Both the position numbers and the translations under genes were made by a program. The notes under the pieces are model-generated. The model had not been told where the DNA came from and searched no databases. It saw only the letters and a list, made by a program, of their open reading frames with translations. This document shows positions 29,164-38,722 of a DNA stretch of 64,000 nt, one piece after another. The first letter of the stretch is position 1. Every line of letters begins with the position of its first letter. Source of the stretch: Undibacterium paludis (GTDB lineage Bacteria > Pseudomonadota > Gammaproteobacteria > Burkholderiales > Burkholderiaceae_D); contig NZ_JAKZHX010000012.1 of assembly GCF_022568815.1 (NCBI RefSeq), positions 1 to 64,000 of the forward strand, written 5' to 3'.

Positions 29164-30123
29164 ATGATTGATACCTTGCCCATAGAAAAGTATTTTGCCC
29201 GCCACCTCAAGATCAAGCACCTGCGCTTGCTGGTGGAACTGGCTGACAAGCAGACGGTTGCTCAGGTTGCGGCCACTTTGCACGTCAGCCAGCCGGCTGT
29301 TTCCAAGATGCTGGGCGAAATGGAAGAAGGCATTGGTGTCAAGCTGTTCGAACGTGCCGGGCGTGGTATAAAACCAACACCTTCAGGTGAATGCCTGATA
29401 CGGCACGCCAGGGAAGTCTTATTCAATTTACAAAAAGCCCACCAGGAAATGCGCTCGCTGGCCACCGGTACGGTAGGCAAGGTCAGCGTGGGCATCCTGA
29501 GCGTAGTCTCGACCACGATCATTCCCAAGGCCGTCAAGATACTCAAGGCCAGCTGGCCGAATGTCACCCTGTGCATCATGGATGGCACGGTAGACCAGCA
29601 ATTGCAGGATCTGCGCGAAGGCAAGATAGACCTGATCATAGGACGTGTGTTTTCAGAGCGTGCAGCCGAACATTTGCAGGAAGAGGTCTTATATGATGAT
29701 CCTCTGGTCATCGTCACCTCTGCCAAGAACCCGCTGGCGCGCAGGGACAATCTGACCTGGATGGACCTCAACAACCTGCCCTGGATCCTGTCGGTGGAAG
29801 AATCACCAACCCATCAGCGCATGATCAACCTGCTGGCCAAGAACGGTCTGAACAAACCGACTGACGTCATCGAGTCGGTATCGCGCTCGGTCAACGTGCC
29901 CTTGCTGATGGAACCGCCGCGTCTGGGCCTGTTGTCCCTGTCGGCGGCACGCCAGTTGGTGGCTGAAGGTGTCCTGCAGATACTGCCACTCAACCTCGGG
30001 CACCTGCCCAGCCCCGTGGGCATGATCTGGACCAAGACCCGCCCGCTGTCACACGCGGCCATGACCTTCCAGGACTGCATACGCCAGGCTTCGCTGTCCT
30101 ACAAGAACATGCTGATCAACTGA
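29164..30123 (+). CDS. LysR-type transcriptional regulator (GbpR-like)
   Basis: This 319-residue regulator starts at ATG 29164 (MIDTLPIEKYFARHLKIKHL). The winged helix-turn-helix is at ~20-75 (TVAQVAATLHVSQPAVSKML), and the effector-binding domain runs from ~105 to the end. The KHLRLLVELAD and GIGVKLFERAGRGIKPT segments resemble the GbpR/galactose-binding-protein regulator branch. It is transcribed divergently from the TonB-dependent receptor (268 bp between starts), the standard LysR arrangement, so that receptor is the likely target. The effector cannot be inferred. Confidence 0.87.
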   Translation: MIDTLPIEKYFARHLKIKHLRLLVELADKQTVAQVAATLHVSQPAVSKMLGEMEEGIGVKLFERAGRGIKPTPSGECLIRHAREVLFNLQKAHQEMRSLATGTVGKVSVGILSVVSTTIIPKAVKILKASWPNVTLCIMDGTVDQQLQDLREGKIDLIIGRVFSERAAEHLQEEVLYDDPLVIVTSAKNPLARRDNLTWMDLNNLPWILSVEESPTHQRMINLLAKNGLNKPTDVIESVSRSVNVPLLMEPPRLGLLSLSAARQLVAEGVLQILPLNLGHLPSPVGMIWTKTRPLSHAAMTFQDCIRQASLSYKNMLIN

Positions 30124-30219
30124 TTGATGGCAGATGTACTTGCAGGTTTTCATCTGCAAGTCATCAAGACTGCGCTTGGCTGATTTACAATATGCCCTGT
30201 CCTCAAGACTGGGTAGTTT

Positions 30220-31239
30220 ATGCAAACAGATCACTTATCGTACGGCTCAGATCAGTCAGGCTTAATCTGCGGCTATATCTTTGCGCATAACCAGCCTGGC
30301 AAGCTCATACAGACACGTGATGCGATAGAGTGGCTGCAATCGAGACATGCTGCCCGCGATGATTCCTTCATCTGGCTGCACTTCAATTTATCAAATGTGG
30401 CAGCAGAAAAATGGCTGCGTGAACATGCCGACTTGCCCGATGAATTCTTTGAAACCCTGCACGAAGGCTCACGCTCCACCCGCATAGAACATGCCGACCA
30501 CAGCCTGATTGCCGTGGTCAATGATGTATTGCATGATTTTGCCTTTGAAGCATCGGACATCGCGACACTGTGGCTCAATGTCAGCAGCAATATGATGATC
30601 AGCGCCCGCCGCAAGCCATTGAAGTCGGTCGACCGTTTGCGCAATGCCGTCAACCTCGCCGAACACTTCAGTTCGCCAACAGAATTGCTGACCCACCTCT
30701 TGCGCGACCAGGCCGATGTGCTGATCGGCATCGTGCGCAATATCATCAAGAAAATCGATGATATCGAAGACAACCTGCTGGCTGACCGCCTCAATCACAA
30801 ACGCGCCAATCTGGGCGAGTTACGTCGCGTGCTGGTGCGCCTGCAAAGACTGCTGGCGCCGGAACCGGCCGCCCTGTTCCGCCTGTTGCAAAGACCGCCA
30901 GTCTGGGTCGCAGAACGTGATGTGCAGGAGTTGCGACAATCGACGGAAGAATTTGCCGTGGTTCTCAGCGACATGGCCTCTTTGCAGGAACGCATCAAGC
31001 TCCTGCAGGAAGAAATTGCTGCCAGCGTCAACGAACAAAACAACCGCTCACTGTTCGTGCTGACCATCGTCACCGTGCTGGCCCTGCCCATCAATATCAT
31101 TGCCGGCCTGCTGGGCATGAATGTCGGTGGAGTGCCGCTGGCACAGCATGAAAACGGCTTCTGGATCGTGGTCGCAATCGTGGCGACCTTTACTGCCATT
31201 GCCGGCTGGCTCGCATTCAGGAAAAACCGCCGGGATTAA
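30220..31239 (+). CDS. CorA/ZntB family divalent cation transporter
   Basis: This 339-residue CorA-superfamily protein has a large cytoplasmic N-terminal domain (~1-275) with long charged helices and two C-terminal transmembrane helices. The pore motif GMN is present in [11 protein letters not shown] at ~300. The loop after GMN lacks the MPE sequence of classical CorA, and the opening ([20 protein letters not shown]) is as in ZntB-type proteins, which import Zn2+ by proton coupling. A zinc role is therefore inferred from subfamily. It stands in a plus-strand run ahead of the nitroreductase gene, 44 bp apart. Confidence 0.88.
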   Translation: MQTDHLSYGSDQSGLICGYIFAHNQPGKLIQTRDAIEWLQSRHAARDDSFIWLHFNLSNVAAEKWLREHADLPDEFFETLHEGSRSTRIEHADHSLIAVVNDVLHDFAFEASDIATLWLNVSSNMMISARRKPLKSVDRLRNAVNLAEHFSSPTELLTHLLRDQADVLIGIVRNIIKKIDDIEDNLLADRLNHKRANLGELRRVLVRLQRLLAPEPAALFRLLQRPPVWVAERDVQELRQSTEEFAVVLSDMASLQERIKLLQEEIAASVNEQNNRSLFVLTIVTVLALPINIIAGLLGMNVGGVPLAQHENGFWIVVAIVATFTAIAGWLAFRKNRRD

Positions 31240-31283
31240 GCAAAGCAGACACATCTTCCATCCGTCATGACCAGGATCATACA

Positions 31284-31973
31284 ATGAGCAAACTGTCATT
31301 CAACCAGGGATCACCACAATTCATCCCGCTGTCGACCTACCAGGAATATGCCGAGCAGGAAATGCTGGAAAGGGCACAAAGTTTTTACCTGGACATGAAG
31401 CGGCGCAAAACTATCAGGGAATTCTCTGATCGCCCGGTACCACGCGCCGTCATAGAAACCTGCCTGCTGACTGCCGGTACAGCACCTTCAGGCGCCAACC
31501 ACCAGCCCTGGCATTTTGCTGTCGTCAGCGACCCTGTCCTGAAGCACAAGATACGCATGGAAGCAGAAATCGAAGAGCGCGAGTTTTATGAAAGACGTGC
31601 GCCGCAGGAATGGAAGGATGCCCTGGCCCCGCTGGGGACAGACGCGGACAAGCCCTTCCTGGAGACAGCACCTTACCTGATCGCCATCTTTGGCCAGAAA
31701 TCGACGCTGATGGATGATGGCACCGCCGTTAAAAATTATTACGTCCCCGAATCAGTATCAATTGCCACCGGCTTTCTGATTTCTGCCCTGCACCATGCTG
31801 GCCTGGCAACACTGACACACACGCCCAGCCCCATGGGTTTTCTGAACCAATTATTGCAACGCCCTGAGAATGAAAAACCGTATATCCTGTTAGTGGCCGG
31901 TTACCCGGCCGAGCACTGCATGGTACCCAACATACAGAAAAAAACCCTGGACCAGATCGCCAGTTTTTTCTGA
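31284..31973 (+). CDS. Nitroreductase family protein
   Basis: This 229-residue FMN-dependent oxidoreductase carries the phosphate-binding [15 protein letters not shown] (~36-50) and the [15 protein letters not shown] motif (~69-83), both hallmarks of the nitroreductase superfamily. It ends with the usual [12 protein letters not shown] strand. The [10 protein letters not shown] version resembles the BluB/iodotyrosine deiodinase-like branch, but the exact substrate is unknown and flavin-cannibalising BluB activity is not implied. Length is family-typical. It lies between the ZntB-like gene and a secreted NTF2-like protein. Confidence 0.88.
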   Translation: MSKLSFNQGSPQFIPLSTYQEYAEQEMLERAQSFYLDMKRRKTIREFSDRPVPRAVIETCLLTAGTAPSGANHQPWHFAVVSDPVLKHKIRMEAEIEEREFYERRAPQEWKDALAPLGTDADKPFLETAPYLIAIFGQKSTLMDDGTAVKNYYVPESVSIATGFLISALHHAGLATLTHTPSPMGFLNQLLQRPENEKPYILLVAGYPAEHCMVPNIQKKTLDQIASFF

Positions 31974-32006
31974 TCACCGACTATCTATTCCATGGAAGGA
32001 AACACC

Positions 32007-32462
32007 ATGTCCAAGCTCTTGTCACTGATCCTGCTCTGCACAGCTTGCCTGCTCACGACAGCCGCCACGGCCAGTGACAAGAACGCGGAACTGGTCAGGC
32101 AAGTCATGCAGACCGAAGCAGCTTTTGCAAAGACCATGGAAGCACGTGACCATCAGGCCTTCAGCGAATTTCTGGCAGAGGAAACCATCTTTTTTTCCAG
32201 CAAAAAAGTCTTGCATGGCAAACAAGAAGTTGCGACTGCCTGGAAACGCTTTTATGAGGGGGCGTCTGCGCCCTTCTCCTGGGCGCCGGAAACGGTGGAA
32301 GTGCTGGAATCGGGTAAACTGGCTCTGAGCAGTGGCCCGGTACGTGATCCGCAAGGCAAGCTGGTGGCCACATTCACCTCAATCTGGCGTCAGGAAAGCC
32401 CGGGCGTCTGGCGCATCGTCTTTGACAAAGGCAATGACGTCTGCGACTGCAACAAACCCTGA
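32007..32462 (+). CDS. Secreted NTF2-like (DUF4440/SnoaL-type) protein
   Basis: This 151-residue protein starts at ATG 32007, which has GGAAGG 7 bp upstream; an ATG 15 bp earlier would overlap that site. The signal peptide MSKLLSLILLCTACLLTTAATA is followed by an NTF2-like domain. It has MQTEAAFAKTMEARDHQAFS (helix 1), FLAEETIFFSS and the final strand TFTSIWRQESPGVWRIVFDKG, which matches DUF4440 proteins. These are often small-molecule binding or of unknown function. Cys148 and Cys150 lie in a C-terminal VCDC motif. Confidence 0.85.
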   Translation: MSKLLSLILLCTACLLTTAATASDKNAELVRQVMQTEAAFAKTMEARDHQAFSEFLAEETIFFSSKKVLHGKQEVATAWKRFYEGASAPFSWAPETVEVLESGKLALSSGPVRDPQGKLVATFTSIWRQESPGVWRIVFDKGNDVCDCNKP

Positions 32463-32684
32463 AATTGCCAGGCTGATCAAAATGACATGAGCCTGGTGAA
32501 ATAATACAAACTGGGGTATAAAACCCACACTCTGCCGGAATTGCTGCCGCGCATACAAAAAGCTGTTGTAACATGACATAAACTGGCTGTTATTCGTTTA
32601 GCGGTATGCATGCGTCTTTCAGCAAAGATTCAGCACCTCCAAGAACAATGACAATCAAGGGTCTGTCTTCCGGAAGCAGGCGTC

Positions 32685-33968
32685 ATGACTGATATCCATA
32701 CACAGTTTATTGAACTGTCGCAACTGCGCATAGGCATGTTTGTCTATCTGGACGTTGGCTGGATGGATCATCCTTTTCCCGTATCCAATTTCAAAATCAG
32801 CAACCAGGGGCAAATAGACACCATACGCGCTCTGGGTCTGGAGCGCATACGCTATGCGCCGGACAAGAGCGCACCCGCCCCCGGCGCAGTAGCTGCTGTG
32901 CATACAGAAAACAAGGCAGCACCGCCGGTCGAAAGCGCTGCCGCTTTTGCCGCCAGACAAAGGCGTGAATTGCTGGCCAGCCAGCAAGCCAGTCTGCAAG
33001 TCTGTGAGCGCCAGTTTTCCCAGGCAGCACAGACGTTCAAGCAGGTCAGCGATATCGTCCATGCCCAGCCTGACCAGGCCAGAGAATTGACAGAAAAACT
33101 GATACAGGGTTTTCTTGGTGAAATCCTCGGCGAAGATGAAGCAGCGATACGTCTGCTGTCTGAAAAAGCCGGTGAGAAGACGTCGCTGCATTCCATCAAT
33201 GTCACCGTCATCTCTCTGTTGCTCGGTCGCGCCATGCACTTGAGCAAGACAGACATGCTGGATCTCGGCGTCGGTACCATGTTGCATGACATAGGCAAGA
33301 TTGACCTGCCCGACCGTCTGCGCTGGCAGGATGAGCATTTCAATCATGCCGAACGCCAGCTTTACCAGGAACATGTGCTGCACAGCCTGAACCTGGCGCG
33401 CAAGATGGGCCTGTCCGCCAATGCCCTGCTGGTCATCGCCCAGCATCATGAGCATGCCGACGGTAGCGGTTATCCCAGCCACGTAGGTGGGGACAAGCTC
33501 AGTCTCATCAGCCGCATCGTCAGCCTGGTCAATCATTACGACAATCTTTGCAATCCGGCCAATCCGGCTTTTGCCATCACGCCACATGAAGCCTTGTCGC
33601 AAATGTTTACCCAGCACAAGGCGCGCTTCCATGCGGCGACCCTGACGGCTTTCATACGCATGATGGGCATCTACCCGCCCGGCTCCGTCGTGCAGTTGAC
33701 GGATGAACGTTACGCCATGGTGGTGTCGGTCAATTCGGCACGGCCCATCAAACCCAAGGTGGTGATCCACAATCCATCGGTGCCGCGAGAAGAAGCGCTG
33801 GTCATCAACCTGGAACAGGAAAAAAGCCTGTGCATACACCGCAGCCTGAAACCCCTGCAATTGCCAAAAGCAGCCTATGACTACCTGTCGCCGCGCAAGC
33901 GGCTATGTTATTTCTTCGAGCGCGGGCTAGAGATAGAGCAACATGAAGACGGCGGAGCCAAGCCATGA
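32685..33968 (+). CDS. HD-GYP domain cyclic-di-GMP phosphodiesterase
   Basis: This 427-residue cytoplasmic protein has an N-terminal DUF3391 domain (~1-70: IELSQLRIGMFVYLDVGWMD), a variable linker, and an HD-GYP domain (~140-310). The catalytic HD is intact in MLHDIGKIDLP (~His201), and HHEHADGSGYP (~250-262) holds the GYP signature and metal ligands. Such enzymes hydrolyse c-di-GMP to GMP, lowering the level of the second messenger. The stop codon overlaps the start of the PAS-GGDEF-EAL gene by 4 bp (ATGA), so the two are cotranslated and act on the same signal. Confidence 0.93.
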   Translation: MTDIHTQFIELSQLRIGMFVYLDVGWMDHPFPVSNFKISNQGQIDTIRALGLERIRYAPDKSAPAPGAVAAVHTENKAAPPVESAAAFAARQRRELLASQQASLQVCERQFSQAAQTFKQVSDIVHAQPDQARELTEKLIQGFLGEILGEDEAAIRLLSEKAGEKTSLHSINVTVISLLLGRAMHLSKTDMLDLGVGTMLHDIGKIDLPDRLRWQDEHFNHAERQLYQEHVLHSLNLARKMGLSANALLVIAQHHEHADGSGYPSHVGGDKLSLISRIVSLVNHYDNLCNPANPAFAITPHEALSQMFTQHKARFHAATLTAFIRMMGIYPPGSVVQLTDERYAMVVSVNSARPIKPKVVIHNPSVPREEALVINLEQEKSLCIHRSLKPLQLPKAAYDYLSPRKRLCYFFERGLEIEQHEDGGAKP

Positions 33969-36361
33969 AATCCCATCCTTGGCAGGCACTGATAGAAGGC
34001 TTGCTCGAGGCGGTCATCCTGGTCGATCCGATACAGCTGCGCATCCTGGCTGCCAACAATGCCATCCATCATTTACTCAGGCTGCCGCAAAACAGCCTGA
34101 CAGGCAAGGGTATCGTCGACCTGGCGGCCGCACCTGAAGATGTTTTTTTCTGGGAAGACGTGGCGGCCGGCCTGTCAGAAAATATTTACTCGGAAACCCT
34201 GTTGCAATGTGCTGATGGCACTGTCGTCCAGGTAGAAAGACGGGTTACCCTGGTGAAGACCGGTGTGGACAGCACCATCTATGTGGTTGCCATCAATGAT
34301 CGCTCCAGCCAGCGTCAGGTGGAAAATGAACTAGAAAAACTGATTGCCGAACTGCGCGCCACACTGGAATCGACTGCCGACGGGATACTGGTTACTGATC
34401 TTGACGGCGCCATACGCAGTTACAACCATTTGTTCGCCGAGCTATGGGGTCTGCCTGATGATTTGCTGACCCGGCGTGATGATGATGCCATCTATGCCTG
34501 GATGGATCGGTGCATGCTTGACGTTAACCAGTACACGGAAAGACTGGGAACCATCAGCCGTTCTCCCTTGATGGAAGCCACCGATGTACTGGTACTGCGT
34601 TCAGGCAAGGTATTGGAGCGCGTCACCCTGCCGCAGTATGCGCGGGGCCGTCCCATAGGACGCGTCTATTCCTACCGCGACATCACGCAAAGACTGGCTG
34701 ATGAAGCGCGCTTGCGGCTGGCTGCCAAGGTATTTGAATCAAGCACGGATGCCATCTTCATCACCGATGCCGACCAGAAAATCGTCACCACCAACCCCAG
34801 TTTTGAACGCCTCAGCAGTTACACGGAACAGGAGATGCTGGGCAAGACACCCAGGGAATTTTTTTCGGAAGAAGGCAATGCCATACAGGTGGAAAACCTG
34901 CTGAAGGAGCTGGAATCCCTGGGATTCTGGGAGGGCGAATTGTGGAACAGACGCAAGAATGGTCATGCCTATCTGTGCATGATATCCCTGGTCAAGGTGC
35001 AGGATGCCGATGGCAAGGCACTCAATTACATCGGCTTTTTCAAGGACAAGACAGAAACCCATACAGCCAAGCAAAGGATAGAAGAACTGGCTTTTTCCGA
35101 TGTACTGACTGGCCTGCCTAACCGGCTGTTATTATCTGAGCGGGTCAAGCAGGCAATCACGTTCAGCAGCCGCCATAATTGTACGTTTGCGTTGCTGTTT
35201 CTTGATCTTGACCACTTCAAGCAAATCAATGATTCGCTTGGTCATCCGTTTGGCGACAGGGTCTTGCTGCAAGTCACCGAGCGCCTGAAAAATTGCATAC
35301 GTGAGCTTGATACGGCCGCACGGCTTGGCGGTGATGAATTCGTCCTGCTCCTGCATGAAGCCAGCGCCGAAGGTGCTGAAATCTGTGCACGACGGGTACT
35401 GGAAGAATTGTCTGCCCCTTTTTCCATCGATGGCATGAACTTCACGGTCACGGCCAGCATAGGCATCGCCTTGTACCCTGAAGATGGCAGCAACATGGCC
35501 GATCTGATCAAGAATGCCGATAGCGCCATGTACCATGTCAAAGAGCGCGGCCGCTCGGATTTCCGTTTTTACCAGCGTCAGATGAATATCGGCCTGCTAT
35601 CGCGCATGAAACTCGATCATGCCATGCGCCAGGCCCTGGAACATGGACTGTTTCGCCTTCATTACCAGCCGCAAACAGATATTGCCAGCGGCCAGTTGCT
35701 CGGCGTGGAAGCATTGATACGCTGGACAGACAAGGATCTTGGTGAAGTCAGCCCAGCCCAGTTCATACCGGTAGCAGAAGAATCTGGTGTCATCGTACCG
35801 ATAGGCAACTGGGTCATGCAGACTGCAATACGCCAGGCCGCACTCTGGAACAAGGCTGGCAATAGCATACGTGTGGCGATCAATGTCTCTGCCCTGCAAT
35901 TCCAGCAAGCCAATTTTGTTGACAGCATTGCCGCCGCCCTGGAACAGCATGATTTGCCACCCCATTGCATAGAGCTGGAACTGACCGAATCCATCCTGAT
36001 CAAGGATGTGGCCGAGGCATTGAAGAAACTGGAGTCGCTGGCTGATCTCGGCGTCAAACTGGCCATTGATGACTTTGGTACCGGCTACTCCAGCCTCAGC
36101 TACCTGAAACGCTTCCCTATCTACAAGTTGAAGATAGACCGCTCTTTTGTCGATGATTTACCGACGGATGAAAGCAATGCGGCCATCGTCACCGCCATCA
36201 TCCATCTGGCCCATGCCCTGAAATTGCGTGTCATTGCGGAAGGGGTGGAGACTGAGCAGCAACGCCAGTTCCTGAGTCAGTTGCGATGTGATGAAATGCA
36301 GGGCTATCTTTTTTCACATGCCATGTCAGCAGAAGAATTTGAACAGCAATTTTTGCGTTGA
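33965..36361 (+). CDS. PAS-GGDEF-EAL sensory protein
   Basis: This 798-residue soluble c-di-GMP protein has three PAS domains (~5-110, ~125-245 and ~250-370, the last with FESSTDAIFITDADQKIV). A GGDEF domain follows with an intact ARLGGDEF motif near residue 455, and an EAL domain with intact catalytic residues (VEALIRW ~581, NVSALQF, ELELTESIL, IDDFGTGYSS, AEGVETE). Both cyclase and phosphodiesterase activities are therefore possible. No transmembrane segment is present, so it senses a cytoplasmic signal, perhaps redox or a ligand. It is coupled to the upstream HD-GYP gene by a 4-bp overlap. Confidence 0.94.
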   Translation: MKSHPWQALIEGLLEAVILVDPIQLRILAANNAIHHLLRLPQNSLTGKGIVDLAAAPEDVFFWEDVAAGLSENIYSETLLQCADGTVVQVERRVTLVKTGVDSTIYVVAINDRSSQRQVENELEKLIAELRATLESTADGILVTDLDGAIRSYNHLFAELWGLPDDLLTRRDDDAIYAWMDRCMLDVNQYTERLGTISRSPLMEATDVLVLRSGKVLERVTLPQYARGRPIGRVYSYRDITQRLADEARLRLAAKVFESSTDAIFITDADQKIVTTNPSFERLSSYTEQEMLGKTPREFFSEEGNAIQVENLLKELESLGFWEGELWNRRKNGHAYLCMISLVKVQDADGKALNYIGFFKDKTETHTAKQRIEELAFSDVLTGLPNRLLLSERVKQAITFSSRHNCTFALLFLDLDHFKQINDSLGHPFGDRVLLQVTERLKNCIRELDTAARLGGDEFVLLLHEASAEGAEICARRVLEELSAPFSIDGMNFTVTASIGIALYPEDGSNMADLIKNADSAMYHVKERGRSDFRFYQRQMNIGLLSRMKLDHAMRQALEHGLFRLHYQPQTDIASGQLLGVEALIRWTDKDLGEVSPAQFIPVAEESGVIVPIGNWVMQTAIRQAALWNKAGNSIRVAINVSALQFQQANFVDSIAAALEQHDLPPHCIELELTESILIKDVAEALKKLESLADLGVKLAIDDFGTGYSSLSYLKRFPIYKLKIDRSFVDDLPTDESNAAIVTAIIHLAHALKLRVIAEGVETEQQRQFLSQLRCDEMQGYLFSHAMSAEEFEQQFLR

Positions 36362-36385
36362 ATTGTTCAAGCTTTTCAAATCAGG

Positions 36386-36428
36386 TGCGCCGGTTTCAGT
36401 ATCGCATTGACATCTTGAAACCGGCGCA
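36386..36428. terminator. 13-bp perfect stem-loop between convergent genes
   Basis: TGCGCCGGTTTCA (36386-36398) and TGAAACCGGCGCA (36416-36428) are perfect inverted copies with a 17-bp loop. It lies between the convergent ends of the c-di-GMP operon and the proline dehydrogenase gene. There is no T-tract on either side, so its role as a terminator is inferred from position only. Confidence 0.5.
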
Positions 36429-36445
36429 ACGACGGTTCAGGAAAG

Positions 36446-37354
36446 TTAACGACGGATCAGGGATCGCACTATATGCGCTGCGATGCCGGGATTTTCTTTT
36501 ATCCGGCGTATGCTATAACCATACCAATCCTCGCCATAGGGCACATAGACGCGCACGCGAAAACCCATGCCCCGCAGTTTGTCCCGCAAGGGTTCGCAAA
36601 CTCCCAGCAGCATCTGGAATTCAAAGGCATCTGTCCCAATGCGACGATCGTGCACCAGTTCAATGACCTGGTCAATCAATGCGCTATCGTGTGTGGCAAT
36701 ACCAATGAAGCTGCCTGTGTCGAAACAGCGCGCAACATGGTGCAGAAAATGCGGGTTGATCGCGCTTCTGTCACGCCATGCGCCATCTACAAGATAGGAT
36801 CGGTCTTCAAGATAAATACCCTTGCAGAGACGCATGCTGCTGCGAGCCGCGACAAGTGATTCAATATCCTGATAAGTGCGCAGCAAATACGCCTGTAATG
36901 CCAGGCTTACATTGCTGTACCTCGTGTTCAAACTGGTGAACAGTTCAATCTCCTTCTGGGTACAGCTCACATCTTCCATATCCATGCAGACAGAGGTCTG
37001 ATGACGCTTTGCACAGGCAAGAATCTGGCCCATGTGCTGCGCGCAATCCTGCATGTCAAGCAGCAAACCCAAAGCAGTCGGCTTGACCGATACACTGGCG
37101 TTCAATCCCTGATCTTGAATAGCCATCAAAACACGCATGTATTCACGGGCAGTATCAGCAGTCTGTTGCAGGTTTGAGGCTGACTCACCCAGAACATCGA
37201 TTGTTACTGCAAAGCCCAGCCTGTTCAACTGACGGACGCAGGCCACTGTGTCAGTGAGATTATCGCCGGCAATATAGCGTCGTGAAATTTTTTGTATGAG
37301 TGCGCGAGGAATCCATGGCATGGCCCGCGCCATGAGAGCATTAAATAATTGCAT
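36446..37354 (-). CDS. Monofunctional proline dehydrogenase family protein
   Basis: This 302-residue FAD-dependent TIM-barrel protein starts at ATG 37354 (MQLFNALMARAMPWIP) with AGGAAG 6 bp upstream; a longer frame to 37483 has no such support. It shows LGESASNLQQTADT, the barrel segment VCMDMEDVSCTQKEI (~128-142) and the C-terminal signature YGEDWYGYSIRRIKENP, with the two arginines that bind the proline carboxylate. It oxidises proline to pyrroline-5-carboxylate. Most proteobacteria use the large bifunctional PutA, so this short form is the Deinococcus/Bacillus PutB type. No P5C dehydrogenase gene is adjacent. Confidence 0.88.
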   Translation of the reverse strand: MQLFNALMARAMPWIPRALIQKISRRYIAGDNLTDTVACVRQLNRLGFAVTIDVLGESASNLQQTADTAREYMRVLMAIQDQGLNASVSVKPTALGLLLDMQDCAQHMGQILACAKRHQTSVCMDMEDVSCTQKEIELFTSLNTRYSNVSLALQAYLLRTYQDIESLVAARSSMRLCKGIYLEDRSYLVDGAWRDRSAINPHFLHHVARCFDTGSFIGIATHDSALIDQVIELVHDRRIGTDAFEFQMLLGVCEPLRDKLRGMGFRVRVYVPYGEDWYGYSIRRIKENPGIAAHIVRSLIRR

Positions 37355-37712
37355 GTCAACTTCCTGTATGAATAAAGAAGAGTAAAGAAGAAATACCTCG
37401 CCCGCTCCTGAGCAATAGAGAGGATCAATGAGGGCGAGGGAAATCGACGGCTCGGGTATGCCCGAGCCGGTACAAAGCAGCATGCTGATCAGCGCTTAAG
37501 CGCTACAGCAATGTGCTTTCAGTCAGAGAGGAGGCCAGGCGGCGCGATGCATTTGTTTTTTCTCAGCTTTATCCGTTGATCTTCTTGACTACCTCAACTG
37601 TCATTTTTGAGGTAAACGATCATGCGTCACCGAGCATACATTGCTCATTGAAATTGCGCAAATCCAATTTATTGCCTGCCTTCATCGCTCTGGGAATGCA
37701 TCAATCGAATAA

Positions 37713-37742
37713 ACAAAAAACGCCGCAAATACATGCGGCGTT
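37713..37742 (-). terminator. Intrinsic terminator of the Sel1-repeat gene
   Basis: Read on the minus strand, AACGCCGCA pairs with TGCGGCGTT around an 6-nt loop and is followed by a T-run (37718-37713). It lies 30 bp after the stop of the Sel1-repeat gene. Confidence 0.9.
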
Positions 37743-37772
37743 CTGGGCAGGCCTGGCTCTCGGTACATGGTG

Positions 37773-38534
37773 TCAGAGATGCGTTTTCCAGTAACGGGCG
37801 TCATCACGGATTTCGCTGATTTGCTCGGTCGTCAGGTCATTGCTGACCAGTTCGCGGCTATCCATCGCCATGCTGCCCACCTTGGCGCTGGCCTTGAGCA
37901 AATAATGGTAACCGGTCAGCATGTCACGCTCTACACCGTCACCGCGCAGATAACGCAGACCCATTTGAAATTGTGCTGTAGACAAACCTTGTTTCGCTGC
38001 AAGAAATTCCCAGCGGGCAGCCTGGTCGGCGCTTTGCTCCACTCCTTCGCCGTCCTGGTAGGCCAGTGCCAGATGATGCTGGGCGCTGGCATTGCCCTGT
38101 TGTGCAGCCTGCTGATACCAGAACACCGCTTCTTCGGGATTGGCATCCACCCCTTTGCCGGTGGCATACATATAGCCCAGTGCCAGTTGCGCCGATGTCA
38201 GACCCTGCATGGCTGAGCGACGGAACAGGGTAAACGCCTGGCCTTCGTCAACTTCCACACCTTCACCGGTCAGGTAGAGTATGCCCAGGTTGGCCTGCGC
38301 ACCGGCATGGCCCTGGTCAGCAGCCTGTTCCAGCCAGTAGGCGGCCTCCTGCAGGTTTTGCATATCGGTGTCCGCTTCGAGGTACAGCAGGCCCAGCATG
38401 TTTTGTGCCTGGGTATCACCGAGCAGGGCCCAACGCCTGACTTGCATTTCATCATCAAAATCATCGTCACCCAGAGCAGAAGCGCAGGACAACATGATCG
38501 TCAATACTACGAACAGATGCCGCCATTTTTTCAT
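37773..38534 (-). CDS. Secreted Sel1-like (TPR-type) repeat protein
   Basis: This 253-residue protein has a signal peptide (VVLTIMLSCASALG). Five to six Sel1-like repeats of ~36 residues then span residues 30-220, each with the A-x-x-x-LG-x-x-Y and GVE/GVD-D-x-x-x-A pattern, as in AQANLGILYLTGEGVEVDEG. Sel1 repeats form alpha-solenoid protein-binding surfaces, often in the periplasm or in signalling assemblies. The C-terminal 30 residues lie outside the repeats. It is a single gene with its own terminator; the partner is unknown. Confidence 0.9.
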   Translation of the reverse strand: MKKWRHLFVVLTIMLSCASALGDDDFDDEMQVRRWALLGDTQAQNMLGLLYLEADTDMQNLQEAAYWLEQAADQGHAGAQANLGILYLTGEGVEVDEGQAFTLFRRSAMQGLTSAQLALGYMYATGKGVDANPEEAVFWYQQAAQQGNASAQHHLALAYQDGEGVEQSADQAARWEFLAAKQGLSTAQFQMGLRYLRGDGVERDMLTGYHYLLKASAKVGSMAMDSRELVSNDLTTEQISEIRDDARYWKTHL

Positions 38535-38673
38535 TTTATCCTCAGCTGTCTCACCGCATGGATCATGATGCTACGCCTGTAATACTGCCATGGTGTTTCC
38601 CGCCTGTTGGTTTAGGTAACAAAATGTAGCGCCAGGTCTGCCTTTGTAAGCAAAGGGAGGTAAACTACACGGG

Positions 38674-38695
38674 CTTACCATTCTCTTACCATTCT
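38674..38695 (+). promoter_or_regulatory. Tandem 11-bp direct repeat upstream of the methylglyoxal synthase gene
   Basis: CTTACCATTCT is repeated exactly and without a gap (38674-38684, 38685-38695), 28 bp before the GTG start. Perfect 11-bp periodic direct repeats are the binding-site geometry of PhoB/OmpR-family regulators. The sequence does not match the E. coli Pho box base for base. Confidence 0.45.
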
Positions 38696-38722
38696 TTTGA
38701 CCAGCCTTGAAAGTGGACCGTC

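Noticed and set aside
32463..32684. c-di-GMP riboswitch before the HD-GYP gene
   Set aside because: No GEMM-type conserved core is seen in the 222-bp gap.
32655..33860. 401-codon open frame antisense to the HD-GYP gene
   Set aside because: Shadow of a clearly real gene, with no domain or plausible start.
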